DNA of 64,000 bases from Siphlonurus alternatus (GCA_949825025.1 OX463780.1:33274979-33338978), one strand, 5' to 3'. Shown: positions 12,204-24,820, numbered from the stretch's first letter. A program made the numbers and translations. Notes: generated by a model not told the origin, from the letters alone.

Positions 12204-14099
12204 GGCTATCTTCTTCCATGGTGAATCTTGATAACTATTTTAGTTATTTTTACAATATAATAAAAAGTTCTGATCTTTTTTCAAACATTTATTAACGCAA
12301 TCGGAAAAAAAAAAACAAGTTTTATTTTTAACTTCCACTCTCTTGTCAGCCTACACAAAATAAAAATAACAACATAACTGTTGCTTCTTTTTATAATTTT
12401 CAAAGTAAACGACAAAGCATCAGCTTTCCGTTATTCAAATTGAAAAGGTTAAAAAGCTTGCGGCACATAAAATTTATAAACATGATAGTGATGTGTACCA
12501 TGTAGGCCGCAGCAGCGTCAAAACACTTACTTGTAAAATAACAAAATAATATTATGTGTGGGTGTTGAAATATTATACAAAAATAAAAATATTTTTATAA
12601 CATCACGTAGCTACCGTCAAAAATTGATTGATATTTATAGAAGTTATAGAATTAATGATAAGTCTCTTTGAAAAAATCCCTTTTATAAAGCATGACTGCA
12701 TTATATCAAAGCTTTTAACGAAATGTTAAGTAATTATTTAAAACACTTCAACATTTTTTTCACTCTGGCAACATTTTATTGTTGTGTAACACATGGCGTA
12801 CGTGTAACTTTACATCAAATAAAACACCTATACAAGTATTAATTAAAATATTATTGATCCATGAGTTTATTTGAATTCTCTTTTAATTTTATTATTTTAG
12901 TCAATTTCCTTTAAGTTTCTATTATATATTCATGTATAAATTTAATATGCTGTATTTTTGTGTTTAAAACCAATTTTTGGTGATCATTTTTTACATGAGG
13001 TTACGTTTTTGTACAGTTCACTTCGGGGCACTACAAACTTAAGCTGCAGCTTTGAGAGACAAAAAGTTATAGATTTCAATTTTTTTAGGGAGCTAAAATG
13101 AGCCCTCAGTCGTATTTCAAAACAATTAAAATCATCACGCCTCCATAGATTGTATAATAATGACTACAAACAGAGAAGTGGGAAACATTAATGCTGTCTC
13201 GAGGTTGTACATGAGAATTTGCATTACTTTAATTATTATTTGTTACATAAATATAAAAGTAAAGTTTGATAGTAAAAATAAATTGCTAAGAAATCATTAT
13301 AGCGTAGAGTTTAAGTCTTTGGTATCTGAGAATATTCAGTTCAAGAAGAAAAATCGTCCAACGAGTCTAAGACAACCACAACAATCAATTCAACAACAAT
13401 CGATACCCTGCGTCCTAGTCAATTTATTGCACCTGTAGAATTTTCCCATTCTTTTTTTATTTGTAACTATTGACTGACCAATATATCCTTTATTTCTCCA
13501 GACACTTTATTGATCACTGTGTGAAATGGAATTTCTATCTAAATTGTGTACTGTACACTGCAAAATAAGTAGTATCAAATGTATGCCAGCAATACAAAAA
13601 TAAAAGTAAACAATTTTTATTATAAGGTTTCCTTTTTATAGTTGAAATGAAAAAGTACTGAGTAAGAGCATTGTAAAATCACATGTTATATAATGCAATA
13701 GCTGATGGACAATACAGACTTAATAACAATGATAACATAAATAAAGCTGTCGATGCAAGCTTTTAACTAGAAAAAGGCGTAATTTGAAGTCGGTACTAAA
13801 TTGTGTGCACTGCCAATATATTTTCATTATATAATATATCGATCTGCTAACTTTGTAACCTCAGGACAGCATGAACTTCTTCCCCAAAATTGCAAATTTG
13901 CACATTTTTTCTGTTAGATCTAGCAAATTATGCTTCATGGGTATTAAAGTTCGTCCTATTCCGTAGTGTACGGTATAGGTTTTCTGCTCTCGATTTCCCT
14001 TTGGACATAATTAGAAAGGTCAATCAAATGGAGACATACACTCAGTAGGATTTATGAACCGACCTAATGTAAATATAATGTAATCCTTTTCTAACTGAC

Positions 14100-14285
14100 C
14101 TGCGTGGAAAGGAGAATACCGCGCACGTGGGCGTAGATGGCTGCAGAAACTCCCTCGCTTGGCCCCGCGATCATCAGGATGTACGTGATGCCGAGCAGTG
14201 GGATGAGGACCAGCAGCGCCTTGGTGGCCTTGCGGTACTGCTGGGTCTCCACCGAGGTCGCGGAACGGAGCTTGGTGATCAATAC
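14100..14285 (-). CDS. DH44 receptor-like GPCR exon: intracellular loop 3, TM6, start of TM7
   Basis: This 62-codon exon starts in phase 0 after a minus-strand acceptor (TTGTTCCTCAG) and ends in phase 0 at CAG/GTCAGT. It begins [15 protein letters not shown] (end of TM5 and loop 3) and continues [20 protein letters not shown], the class B TM6 signature that drives G-protein coupling. It ends ...VRGILLSTQ, the start of TM7. Loop 3 and TM6 closely resemble insect DH44 (CRF-like) receptors and vertebrate CRF receptors. The next exon should give the rest of TM7 and the C-tail but is not seen. The first ~15 codons and the acceptor are copied in tandem just upstream (14286-14600). Confidence 0.93.
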
Positions 14286-14600
14286 CTGAGGAACAAGAGG
14301 GCACAGTGACCTTACATGACCTTGCAATGAGCACCAAAGGCTGGGTCTCCACCGAGGTCGCGGAACGGAGCTTGGTGATCAATACCTGAGGAAAAAGAGG
14401 GCACAGTGACCTTACATGACCTTGAAATGAGCACCAAAGGCTGGGTCTCCACCGAGGTCGCGGAACGGAGCTTGGTGATCAATACCTGAGGAAAAAGAGG
14501 GCACAGTGACCTTACATGGCCTTGAAATGAGTACCAAAGGCTGGGACTCCACCGAGGTCGCGGAAAGGAGCTTGTGGTGATCAATACCTGAGGAACAAGA
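14241..14600. repeat. 100-bp tandem duplication of an exon start and its splice acceptor (3.6 copies)
   Basis: Units begin at 14241, 14341, 14441 and 14541 (the last partial), each with CTGGGTCTCCACCGAGGTCG or a one-base variant. Period is exactly 100 bp. On the minus strand every unit contains the acceptor CCTCAG followed by GTATTGATCACC, so each repeats the intron end plus the first ~15 codons of the TM6 exon. The lowest-numbered unit is part of the functional exon; the others sit in the intron and differ by only a few bases, except the outermost, which has an insertion (GATCACCACAAGC) and more changes. Because 100 is not a multiple of 3, read-through between units would shift frame. Confidence 0.95.
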
Positions 14601-16475
14601 GAAAAAATGGTCGATTTACATAAGCGATTTCCAACCTGCGACATGACGCGAATAATGCGCACTTGTTGTAACATTCATTGGCGGCCATATTTGGCGATTA
14701 AAAGAAAAAGAGCATTACGGCTTTTACGAAGAAATCGCGCCGTATCGCCGTTGCCGCTCATGAAAATGCACCTTTATTATGACCTTGCACCAGAGCTTTG
14801 AAGATCTTGAATTATTACCTTGGTGACGGTTATACGTCATGTGATTTTACTGAAACATGCATAACATAGTTATAGATGATAAATATAAATTTTAAATGCG
14901 AGATTTTCTGAATTAATTCATTCTTTTAGTACTGTTTTAGTTTTTGTGCTTTAAATAAAATGAATTAATTTGAATTCTAAATGAAGCATGACAATTACTA
15001 TACTAACCTGAATCATTAAATGACCATAAGAGTAAATATTTGCTACAGTGCTATGAAGTTATTTATTTAGTTTATAGCTTTTAACCTTGAATTATTTTAA
15101 AAACTGTGTTCGTATTAAGATATTAAATTTGATTTATTGAAATTTATTTTTGTAATCTTCACAATAATTTATAAATTAAATATATTTATTTCTATATAGT
15201 TGGTTACAAAATGATAAGAAATAAAAGCAGAGAGACATAGAAACATGTTATCTTTCTACTGTAAAATATTTTCCCCACAATTTATGACCACGAAACAGAG
15301 CTCGGTATGTACCTTACCAACTACCCATGTTTTGAGGTTTTTGTAATTACAACGAGTATTTTAGAAAGCTTTTATGGAAACGATGTTTTTTTGTGTTATG
15401 ACAAAAGCTAGCCGGATGGCACACAATGTAAAAATGAAGAACAAAAAATGTGTTAAAAATTTAGACACCAACATATGTTTGGAAAGTCTTGATGGTTTGT
15501 CACACACTGATAGGTGAATGTGTAAAATTTAGAAATCTGTAAACTACATCCCCAGATCCCTAGTATGTGTAACCACATTAATTTTTCTATGACATTGTTA
15601 ATTCTTCTTTATACGTTTAAAATTTTCAGATGACTGATGGATGTTATCAATAGTACTCAAATCTGCAAATAAATGTCAAATATACATTTATCACCATGTT
15701 ACCTTTTTATTATAGTCTATATACGAGGGGGAAGAATATAAATTTATGATGTAGGGGATTGTAAATAAATCTGTATATTATACTCGTAAAAATGTAAGCA
15801 TAAAATGTCAAATACCTTTTAGTTGAACAAGAAATGAGGGCAATTTAAACATTTTTATATACTGCATGTCGTATTATTATACTCTATCATAAAAAAATGG
15901 GAATTTTCTAATAAAATGAGAAAGACATGTATAATTGATTACTTCAGACGATTATATTATTTTGAATTATATTCAACACAGATTATCATATTTTTTTTAT
16001 CAGAAAATGTGGAAAAAAAAATTGAAAGAAAGAAAAAATAAAGAAATTTTCTAAACTATGTTATACGCGCGTATAATAAATGAAACTAATTGTCTCCCCT
16101 CTCTCTTATTCTTGTCTATTTTGTTTTGTACGAGTCTGCAATATAAATTAAACATTCTAAAGTTTCTGTTCAGTGTGTAGTGAGCCTCACTAGCAATTGA
16201 CATTGGAAGTATCACCTACAAACGACAGTGTTTCCCAGCACTTCAGTTTGAATTGAGGGACATGAGCGATATTAAAATCCAGCGTTGCGTGAACCAAACA
16301 TGGAGGGTGGGTGGCTGACTGGTTCTTGTCGATAGGAGTAAAGCTTCCCCCTGTGGATTCTTCATGAAGATTCAGCACCAGTTTAGTTTTCATAACCTGG
16401 GGTATTACCAATATTAAATCGAATTCTAGTGAGCGAGTTCAATCAAGACTCCAACCTGCTTAAATTACTTTTTAC

Positions 16476-16499
16476 AAAAAAAAAAAAAAAAAAAAAAAA
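16476..16499. repeat. poly(A) run
   Basis: A run of about 24 bases. Confidence 0.95.
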
Positions 16500-16804
16500 C
16501 AATAAAGAAAGACAAACATCACCAAACTAAAGAATACATCTGATTCTCTATTTAGGTTTTATATATACTTTTACATTTGTAAATTTAGCTTGAATAAATA
16601 TTTATATATTATTATACACGTTTTAAATATAAAAAAAAATAGAAAAAAGAAAAAAAATTATTATTTTATAAATGAATTTAAAAGTTATTCTGCTACTTCA
16701 GGGTTAAAAAATTACGTTTAAAGTTATTTGTAATATAATTATTATATACAACGTGAAGTTCATACTAAGCATGGCATGTTTACAAAATTATTAATATTGC
16801 AAGC

Positions 16805-16936
16805 ATGTACACACTCGTCGCCTTGGAAAATTTCCCACTTGGAGCCTTGTTAATGACCATGCTCTGTGTTATCCTTACGAGGCATGCGGATTAACAAGGC
16901 TGCAAAGGGAAAATTTCCGAGGCGACGACTGTACAT
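16805..16936. mobile_element. 132 bp hairpin element
   Basis: Arms begin ATGTACACACTCGTCGCC and end GGCGACGACTGTACAT. A second matching pair, AGCCTTGTTAAT and ATTAACAAGGCT, lies inside. This is MITE-like with no ORF. Confidence 0.7.
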
Positions 16937-17035
16937 ACAGCAGTAAACACCATAATAAACATTAACAAAATCTAAGTGGCATAATTTGTTTTATGGAATA
17001 AAAACTAAAATTTACAACGGGTCTAAAAATAATGG

Positions 17036-17336
17036 ATTAACTCTTGAAAAATTTTATTGCAGAAATGAATAGAGTGCACCAAATTATTATATTCTGATTT
17101 ATTTTTCAGATTTTTCATAGCCCGGAAAGTATTACTAAAGAGTTAGACAATGTTTAGGTTTGAAGTTTGAACCCAACACGCCCCTTTTAGTCCCTATCCT
17201 TTTGTGACGCCTCTTTCTGTAAAACTTTCAATTATTTTTTTTTTAAAAAATAGTAAAGTTCCAGACCTCTGAAAAGTCTGAAAAAAAATTAGAGTAGCAT
17301 AATATTGCACCATTTTTGCTGCAAAAAAAAAATCAT
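17036..17336. mobile_element. Degraded copy of the 22.4 kb fold-back family
   Basis: It shares with the element at 22427-22742 the arm words ATTGCAGAAATG(A/G)ATAGAG, CAGATTTTT with AGCCCGG, and, on the other side, TCTGAAAAAAA with GTAGCATAA. Arms are less similar to each other here than in the second copy, so this is an older insertion. Confidence 0.65.
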
Positions 17337-18509
17337 GTAAGTTATACCCATTATATATATTATAATGTTTTGATATCATGTTCCTACAATATATTGAAAA
17401 CAAAAACACAAAAAATGAAAAAATACAAAACAATGTACAAACCATATATATCCATTTATGACATATATTGGACTAAAGGTCATCAGAATTATCATAAAAT
17501 TTATGACGCGCATATGTGGTTATATGATCGCCACTCGAGTGTATATGTGTGCATTACATTTGTAAACATTTATACAGTATAGTCTGATCCTGACCTAGCT
17601 CAATGTAAAATTCACTTTATAATATTTGAAAGAGAAATTGACGGACAATTTTATTATATAATATAAGAATTTCTCTTTTAAGTTTTTTATTATTTTAAAC
17701 GTTATACATGTACAGTCCAACCAAGGCCCTAAAGAAAAGCCCTATCGGTTGGAACTGAAAATACATCCACATATACAAACTTGTGTAGTAAGCTAATTCC
17801 GGAGCTCAATACACACACACAACCTTCTCCTTCCGCTGCTAACTGTTAATATAAAATACATAAAATCTGATAACTATCTATAACTATGTATATAATATGG
17901 CTGAAAATTGAGAAGTATTAACTATTTTAATAATTTACTAAGTCTTTTTAGTCAAAGAAAAATAATATAAAAAATATTTACAGCAGCTAGGTTTTAAAAG
18001 AAGTATAATATTACACGCAAACATAATATTTCACATATTTATTTTATAGTGAATTTATACAGAATAGCCCGTTGACGCTTTTTAGTCGCAAATAATAAAA
18101 ATAAATAAATTTCAACCTTTCAAAGAAACACGTTTTTTTATCATTCTTTCTAAAAAGTGTTAATTAAAATAAAGTGACAAATAATTTGTATGTGTTCTAG
18201 TTTTAAAATATACAAAATATTATACAGAATATGAAAATATTATTAAGTAAATAATTAATATTATAAATCAATAATATAAACTCCCCATGTTTTCATACTT
18301 CATGATTTGAAAAATTGTTTTATAAAGAATTGTTAAATTAAATGTTGATTTCACATGACTTATAGAATTAGTATTTGAATTAATAATAAACAGAACTTGT
18401 GTATTTATATTATGAATAATAAATATATATAATATGTAGAATTGATGATATAAAATATAAAAATTAAAATAGTTTCAACAAAATATAATAAATGAGAATA
18501 TAATATAAA

Positions 18510-18659
18510 TAAACTATTTGTGTTTTACATACCATTTTGATGTATGCTGGGCAATCTTCGCCGATCCTTTGTTTCATTTTTTGTTGCATAAAACAAAGGA
18601 TCGGCACTCGGCGAAGACTGCCCAGCATACATAAAATGGTATATAATGCAAATAGTTTA
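18510..18659. mobile_element. 150 bp hairpin element
   Basis: The outer arms are TAAACTATTTG and CAAATAGTTTA. Inner arms include GTATGCTGGGCA, CTTCGCCGA and ATCCTTTGTTT with their complements. This near-complete palindrome with a short loop and no ORF is MITE-like. Confidence 0.75.
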
Positions 18660-18720
18660 TTGTGTCTACTTCACCTGTTAAGTTAAGTTTTATTATAATA
18701 TAAATTTTATTTACCTGTGT

Positions 18721-19089
18721 TTAAGGGTGCAAGGCCACCGAAGGCCATAGGGTAGACAGCGCCATCTCTTGATAAATTGGTTTTTATTTTCTTACGGGCA
18801 GAATTTTTAGAGTATCGACTTGAAACTGAATTAAGGTATGGACATTGACACTTTTGATACACAGTACAAATTTCATTGTCGTAGATGAAACCAGTTTTGG
18901 GCTTGAATTTAAAAATTGGTTTCATCTACAACAATAATTTTTTTTCTACCTATCAAAAGTGTTAATGCCCATACCTTAATTAAGTTTCAAGTCGATACTG
19001 TAAAAACTCTGCCCGTAAGAAATTAAAAACCAATTTGTCAAGAGATGGCGCTGTCTACCCCGTGGCCATAGGTGGCCTTGCACCCTTAA
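18721..19089. mobile_element. Fold-back element flanked by TTAA
   Basis: The 361 bp body (18725-19085) begins GGGTGCAAGGCCACC and ends with its near complement. It is bordered on each side by TTAA (18721-18724 and 19086-19089). Long arms include GATGGCGCTGTCTACC and CTTGAAACT words in both orientations. TTAA target sites are characteristic of piggyBac-type transposition. An internal 72-codon open frame on minus is a by-product of the palindrome. Confidence 0.8.
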
Positions 19090-19552
19090 GACGATTCTAA
19101 AAATATAGCCTATATATGGAAAGAAAATAATAAAGCCTTATAAACTAAATCTCCGTTTGCGTCAAAGTATTTGAAATGTTGCGGAAATCAATAATAATAT
19201 TGGGAGCAATGATATAGCTTGGATTTGGAAATCTATTTACATCGAGCTGGAGAAGGGGGGGGGGAGGGAAGAGAGAATCCAAAATGTGCTTTAGCAACAA
19301 TTTATGTGTATCATGACTAAGAATGACATCAAGTACAATGTTCTTAATTACTATGCTATAATATAAAACTAAAACAAAGTCGCTAAACTATGTAAACTAT
19401 TTAAATTTGGGATAAAGAGCTTTATCAGTACTACCAAACAAGATTAAAAAGTTACGCCCGCACAACAAACTTTTAATTACTATTGACAATGTCTTGGACC
19501 ATGAGGATGTAGTCATCCAGCTTGTTGTCACAAGAGTGACGTCATCACTCAC

Positions 19553-19687
19553 CCACATGATCATGACTAGGAAGACGAGGTTGACACACAGCACCGCCAC
19601 TGCCGGGGCCTTGTAGATCCAGTCGTACGTGTGGGGCGCCATCCATGAGCAGTGGTGCACAATATCAACCACCACACCCGCACCTCC
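19553..19687 (-). CDS. DH44 receptor-like GPCR exon: extracellular loop 2 and TM5
   Basis: This 45-codon exon lies in phase 0 between acceptor TGTGCAG (minus) and donor GTGAGT. It starts with a Gly/Val-rich piece of extracellular loop 2, then HHCSWM, whose Cys is the expected partner of the Cys at the top of TM3. Next come TYDWIYKAPAVAVLCVN and LVFLVMIMW (TM5). The CxWM...DWI(Y/F)K.P pattern is typical of DH44/CRF-type receptors. Joining to the next exon gives ...[13 protein letters not shown], an uninterrupted family match across the junction. Confidence 0.92.
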
Positions 19688-21309
19688 CTGCACATAAACA
19701 TAAAGGGTGGCTTACATGGGGGTTCAATCAATTAACGTTCTGCCGTGTTATAAAGCTAACGTAAGTAGTGTCAAACAATGGAGCGAATTTTTAAGAACAT
19801 TAAAATTATTATTATTGGAACGTACTATAGAATGACATTTTAAAATATAATAAAAAAAATTGCAGTTTAAGTATGTATATGTACTCTTTTGCATTATACC
19901 AATAAATTTTTTTGCCTATATTTTCTTTCTTTTTTTAATGTTAAAGGATCTAATACTGGTTTAAACCACCGATGGCACCAATAATTATCAAAAACTGTTT
20001 CGTATCTGCCAGATTGAAATGTTATAGGCTTATTTCTGTTTGAAAGTATGTGGCCTAATACTTGGAGTAAGAGACAAAAAGCCGGCTTCCGTTTCAGTGT
20101 AAATGACCGGCAGTGTATGAACAGCTTTTACAGTTAAAATATCTTATGTTGTGCTTTTGGCAGAATACGTTTGTATTTAACATGCTGATCCTGCAGATAG
20201 TACAAAAATTTCGTGTTATAATTTTTAATTAAACATTCAATTTATTTTCAATTGAGAAAAAAAACAGCTTAATTATTATTAATCTTGTAGATAGAAAACC
20301 TAAATAGGATTCAAATTCAAGAGAGAGATTTTTTTTTTACATCTCCGAATTCTTGTCCCATCAAGACAGGGTCATATCCACAGTTGGTATAGCACTATAG
20401 CTTGCACTGCGGCCATGGCTGACGTAATTTTATATAATAGAATAATTTATACTTGAGACGCATATAATGTTTGTCCATGCATGATTTCAGCTTATCAGTC
20501 TCGCACAAATGTTTAACGATGTACTATCAAATCCATCTCATTAATACTAGCAATCAAGCATACAAACAGGGAATATATATTCATTCACAGGTGTATTGCT
20601 TTAATATCCATATGATTGTTCTCCAGTACCCTCTGGAATCACATAGATAACAACCATATGAGGGATGCCACCATATGTTAGCAAATTTACCAATACTGTA
20701 TTATGCATGAGTGTACAGTGTATTCAATTCAACCTTGTCAATATAATGCATATGTGACATAATAGTATATATATATGCACGTGTTACATTTATATGCAAA
20801 TTTAATTCTCATTATGCATCATGTGCATTCAAGGTTAACTGCATTTATAGTATACCGTTAGTATATAATAGTTACCTATTCAATATGCTCTCATGCAGTG
20901 TTTTAAGTTATATTATAATAGCTTTGTTTTAAAGGCAAATCAATTGAAGTGGAAATTTCACAATGTCGTTGATTTTGATGCTCAAGAGAAAATGAAAAAA
21001 ATCAAAACAAAACAAACAAGGTTTTCACTGTTTCCAGAATTTTTGAATATTTTAGAACAGCAATTGTGATGCGATGCAATGACTAAACTTGTTTGACTAA
21101 GCTAGACGCTATAAACCTCTACCGAAACAATTAAAAACTAGAGCAATTTTGCTGTGTCGTCTCTAGCTTCTATATGTACTCCTAGCCTTTACTCCTTTGT
21201 CTGCTGCCAAGTATATTAAAGCTTTTCTCACCACTTAAGCGATCAAACTGACCTATATTTTTGTAGCATTTTTATCTACATTTCATATATTATATTGTAG
21301 ACGTAATGA

Positions 21310-21435
21310 GGCAATTCACGAAAGAGTTATCCAGAAAGTTATCCACGTTTCTCATTATATATTAACTATGGCTAGCGTCATCCTAATTCAATGACACTAA
21401 ACGTGGTTAGTGAGAAACCTGGATAACTCCGTGAG
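21310..21435. repeat. Inverted repeat next to a poly(A) run
   Basis: GAGTTATCCA near the left end faces TGGATAACTC on the right, with an inner ACGTTTCTCA/TGAGAAAC pair in partial register. The match is imperfect. A 30-base A run (21444-21473) follows directly. Confidence 0.5.
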
Positions 21436-21442
21436 TCGCGCC

Positions 21443-21443
<1 letters not shown>

Positions 21444-21473
<30 letters not shown>
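21444..21473. repeat. poly(A) run
   Basis: A run of 30 bases beside the inverted repeat at 21310-21435. Confidence 0.95.
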
Positions 21474-21474
<1 letters not shown>

Positions 21475-21666
21475 GTGTTACAAAAAAAGTGATCCAAGTT
21501 GCGCACTAGCCACGTTTATATAGTGTCAGTCTAATGATAAATGTTTCAGTATACATCCAACCATGCATGTTTTTCACTGGATAAAATTTGATCTACATGG
21601 AAACAGTGTTATTTTTATAATGAAATGATGAAATTTAACAACAAAAGAAAAAATAGGTAATTGAAT

Positions 21667-21669
21667 ATG

Positions 21670-21702
<33 letters not shown>

Positions 21703-21750
21703 GTATATATATATATATATATTATATATATATATATACACATATATATA
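21667..21750. repeat. (TA)n-rich microsatellite
   Basis: Imperfect TA array interrupted by G (GTATATAT) units. Confidence 0.9.
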
Positions 21751-21939
21751 CATAAATTATTATCTTTTTAATATTTTTTGTTTTATTTAAAACATAGAAG
21801 TTTACTTTGAACTGATATAAAAAATACTTTCTCTTTTTTGAAAAATATTTACATTTTTTATAATATTTGAATGTAAAAAAAGAAGAAAATTCAACTCTGT
21901 CTTACTTATTAAGAGATATTAAGATGAAGAGTGAGAGAG

Positions 21940-21943
<4 letters not shown>

Positions 21944-22018
<75 letters not shown>
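21944..22018. repeat. (GA)n microsatellite
   Basis: Nearly pure GA array of about 75 bases. It produces a spurious Arg-Glu repeat ORF. Confidence 0.97.
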
Positions 22019-22020
<2 letters not shown>

Positions 22021-22426
22021 CGTTAATTACGGCTTACGGCAGTCAGTATTTCCGTATTGGCAAGCATTTTGTCGTCAAATTTACTTTGTAAGTCACCACC
22101 AAAATTAAACCACGAGATTTATAAATTTTACAAAGTTTTATTCATGAGTTCATGTTGCTGGCAGCGTGCCCTGTCATTTTATTATAAATATAAGAGAAGT
22201 AATTACAGTGCCAGGAGTTTTTATAAACAGCATTTACTTGCTTTTTATATATAATTATGTAAAATCTATGCGGTCCTAAATTAATTTTTGTGGCATTTAT
22301 TATACTTATGTGTTACTTATAGTTCATTTTTTATGTACTTAATTAAATTGTTTATTAATGAAAAATAGAAGAAACCAATTTAATTTATAATTTTTATACA
22401 TTTATTAATGATAAATTAGCATGAAT

Positions 22427-22742
22427 GGAGTATTGACCTCAAATTTTTTTATTGCAGAAATGGATAGAGGGTGCAAAGTTATGCTACCCTGATTTCTTTC
22501 AGATTTTTTAGAGCCCGGGAACTATTTTTAAAAAAATTATTGAAAGTTATTTTTGTGACGTCACGAGACGCCGCTCCTTAAGAAAAAGATAGGACTTGTC
22601 GCTGCGTGACGTCACAAAAAGGACTTTCAATAATTTTTTAAAAATACTTCCCGGGTTCTAAAAAATCTGAAAAAAATCAGGGTAGCATAACTTTGCACGC
22701 TCTATCCATTTCTGCAATAAAAAAAATTGAGGACAATACTCC
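22427..22742. mobile_element. 316 bp fold-back element
   Basis: Termini are GGAGTATTGACCTCAA and TTGAGGACAATACTCC. Arms carry TGCAGAAATGGATAGAG, GGTAGCATAA and TTGTGACGTCAC in both orientations, so almost the whole unit is palindromic with a small loop around 22565-22600. A decayed relative lies at 17036-17336. It is non-coding and MITE-like. Confidence 0.85.
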
Positions 22743-24791
22743 ATTATTATCCAAGAATATATATAAATAATTGTAATCGAAATATACATCATGAGAGTAA
22801 AAAATGGTTATTTTTTATGTAAATAATTAGTTAATAGTATAAAATTATTATTATTCTATATAGTATTAAATGTAACCACAAACATTAAAGCATTGATTTA
22901 TTTTACATAATAATACACAGTTAATAAATCAGAATAAATATATTAATTAACCAACATGTCATCTGTTTCTATACGGTGAAAACTAACCACAACATCAAAA
23001 ATGAAACATGGAAAAGTCCTCTTTGCCATACAAACAGAACAGCAGATAGACAGGCTTGCGGTTGTTGCAGAGAAATATAAAGTGAGGGTGAAATAAGGGA
23101 AGCTTTCGATCGCCGGTAAATGGCATGTCACCGCTCGATCGCCGGCCGATAGACAAAAAAAAAAGGGTGCGTGTGCTGAAAAATTGCACACCCTTTTTTA
23201 CTTTTTTGCTTCTAAGATGCCTTACATGTTTTATGAGATTGCCACAACCCTACAAGAAATATCACTTACTACATTCTTTCAATTTTGAACAATGTTGAAA
23301 GCTCTTTTTTTTTATCGTATTTCTGTTTTTACACCTAGAATGAAAAATAGTACTGTACTAGGAATATCATAACTCTTATTTTTTACAGAAAAATATGATA
23401 AAATTATAAACTATGAGATACAATAATTCTTTTTTTTTTTTTTGTAAAACTGCAGTAATAACTATTATGTACACATACGGTAAATATGTGTATGCTTTGA
23501 AGTGAAATAAAATAATACTGATGTATATAGTTGTATAATAGTAAATTGTAGCAGCCTGAAGCATCGTTTGTTTAAAAAATTTTTGATTTTTACAATGCAG
23601 ATATAAAAAGAATTATAAAGATAAATATTTTATCCGTAATATAGGAGGGTGAAAAAGTTTTCTAATTATTATTATCATCAGAAAGATTCCTGGCTTTGCA
23701 AATATTAACGATTTTATTTTCTCTAAAAAAATATTTTAAGCTTTTTTTATTAGATATATAAAAAATGAAATTTTGCAGCATCTTTTCAAAATATCGTTAT
23801 AAAATGTCACATTTCGTTATTCCTTACTCATTCGATTGAATTTGAATAAATTTCTTTACATTCTTTTCGGGTGTCATTTCCCCTTTTGGCGTTTGATGAG
23901 TAAAAATAGATTGAACTTCTGCAAAGTGATATACAAGCAGTCAGTTCAGAGAATATATCACAAATAGGAACAAATACGAATCTATTCTCTCTCTCACTCC
24001 ATTTTGTACGTTATATTACATCAAAATTATATTCAATTCATCATGATTTTTTTAATACACTTGATTATACTTATGAATGTTTATATTTAATCCAAGTCAG
24101 TTAATTTGAAGTACAGTAATGATTATTTTTGCATTAACAGGTAAATCACAACTAAAATCTTTACCAAATGTACAAAAAAAAAAACATAAATATTTTCAAC
24201 ATTTGCCTTAAATGATTGACTCTCATGTATTATCATGCTGTGAGTTAATGTTACCTTATTTTCATCATTAAAAAGGCAATTAACATCATTATTAAAATTT
24301 TGCTTTCGAGAATTTTAATGATCAGTCGTACTTAATAATATATTATATTCATTATAAATATGTTAAATATTTTAATAATAAATTTTTAGGTCAATAATTA
24401 GTATAGCAAGACATTCATTTTTACCAGAAAAGAACAACTATTTATTTTATAGAAAAATAGTTATTTATATTTTTGCTTCGTGCTAACCTTATTGTTAAAA
24501 AAATATTCTTATGGAATGTAATGAGTAATGAATCAATTGTCCTATTTAGAGTTCATACAAGAAATCTGGGCCGTATGGAGATGTTTTTTAAATTTAAATT
24601 TCTTTAAATTTATTTCTTAATGAGTTGGCCATTGTAATTTAAAAAAAAATAATATACAAAGTAATTTAGGAAGTAATTAATTTTAATTTTCTGGAATAAT
24701 AATTCCCTGTTATATCAAAGAAGAGTCAAATTACTATAAAATAATATCTTGTCTTATCCAGTGTCAACATTTATGAATGAAATTTTTAATT

Positions 24792-24820
24792 ATAGATAGA
24801 TAAGATAGATAGATAGATAA
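24792..24820. repeat. GATA-type microsatellite tail of the LINE
   Basis: Imperfect (GATA)n, read as (TATC)n on the element strand, directly after its 3' UTR. Short tandem repeats in place of poly(A) are usual at the 3' ends of CR1/L2/I-type LINEs. Confidence 0.85.

Larger units (their letters stand above)
1..14099 (-). other. 3' intron or flank of the receptor gene, no coding exon seen
   Basis: The exon ending at 14100 has a clear donor (GTCAGT on the minus strand) in phase 0, so the transcript continues into this stretch. I looked on the minus strand for the expected end of the receptor (second half of TM7 with a YCFLN-type motif and a basic C-tail) and did not find it. The last exon(s) probably lie outside the window. 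The stretch is AT-rich and holds microsatellites, poly(A) runs and the fold-back elements listed separately. Small ORFs here look like chance frames. Confidence 0.6.
14286..19552 (-). other. Intron between TM5 and TM6 exons
   Basis: A 5267 bp intron with GTGAGT donor and TTCCTCAG acceptor, phase 0. It contains the duplicated acceptors at 14286-14600, a GC-richer piece at about 14600-14800 and several fold-back elements (16805, 17036, 18510, 18721). An open frame at 16190-16411 on minus shows no recognisable domain. No independent gene is supported. Confidence 0.85.

Noticed and set aside
13160..13438. 92-codon plus-strand ORF
   Set aside because: Its composition follows AT-rich DNA with a CAA-rich end. 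It has no recognisable domain and no promoter or splice context.
14312..14674. 120-codon minus-strand ORFs at 14020-14382 and 14312-14674
   Set aside because: They arise from reading the 100-bp exon-edge repeats in continuous frames across splice sites. They do not represent an independent protein.
21867..22091. Arg-Glu repeat protein (also at 61075-61377)
   Set aside because: It is produced by translating (GA)n/(CT)n microsatellites.
24150..24330. CRISPR-like or other short regularly spaced repeats
   Set aside because: No regularly spaced direct repeats with unique spacers were found anywhere in the window, and the sequence is eukaryotic.
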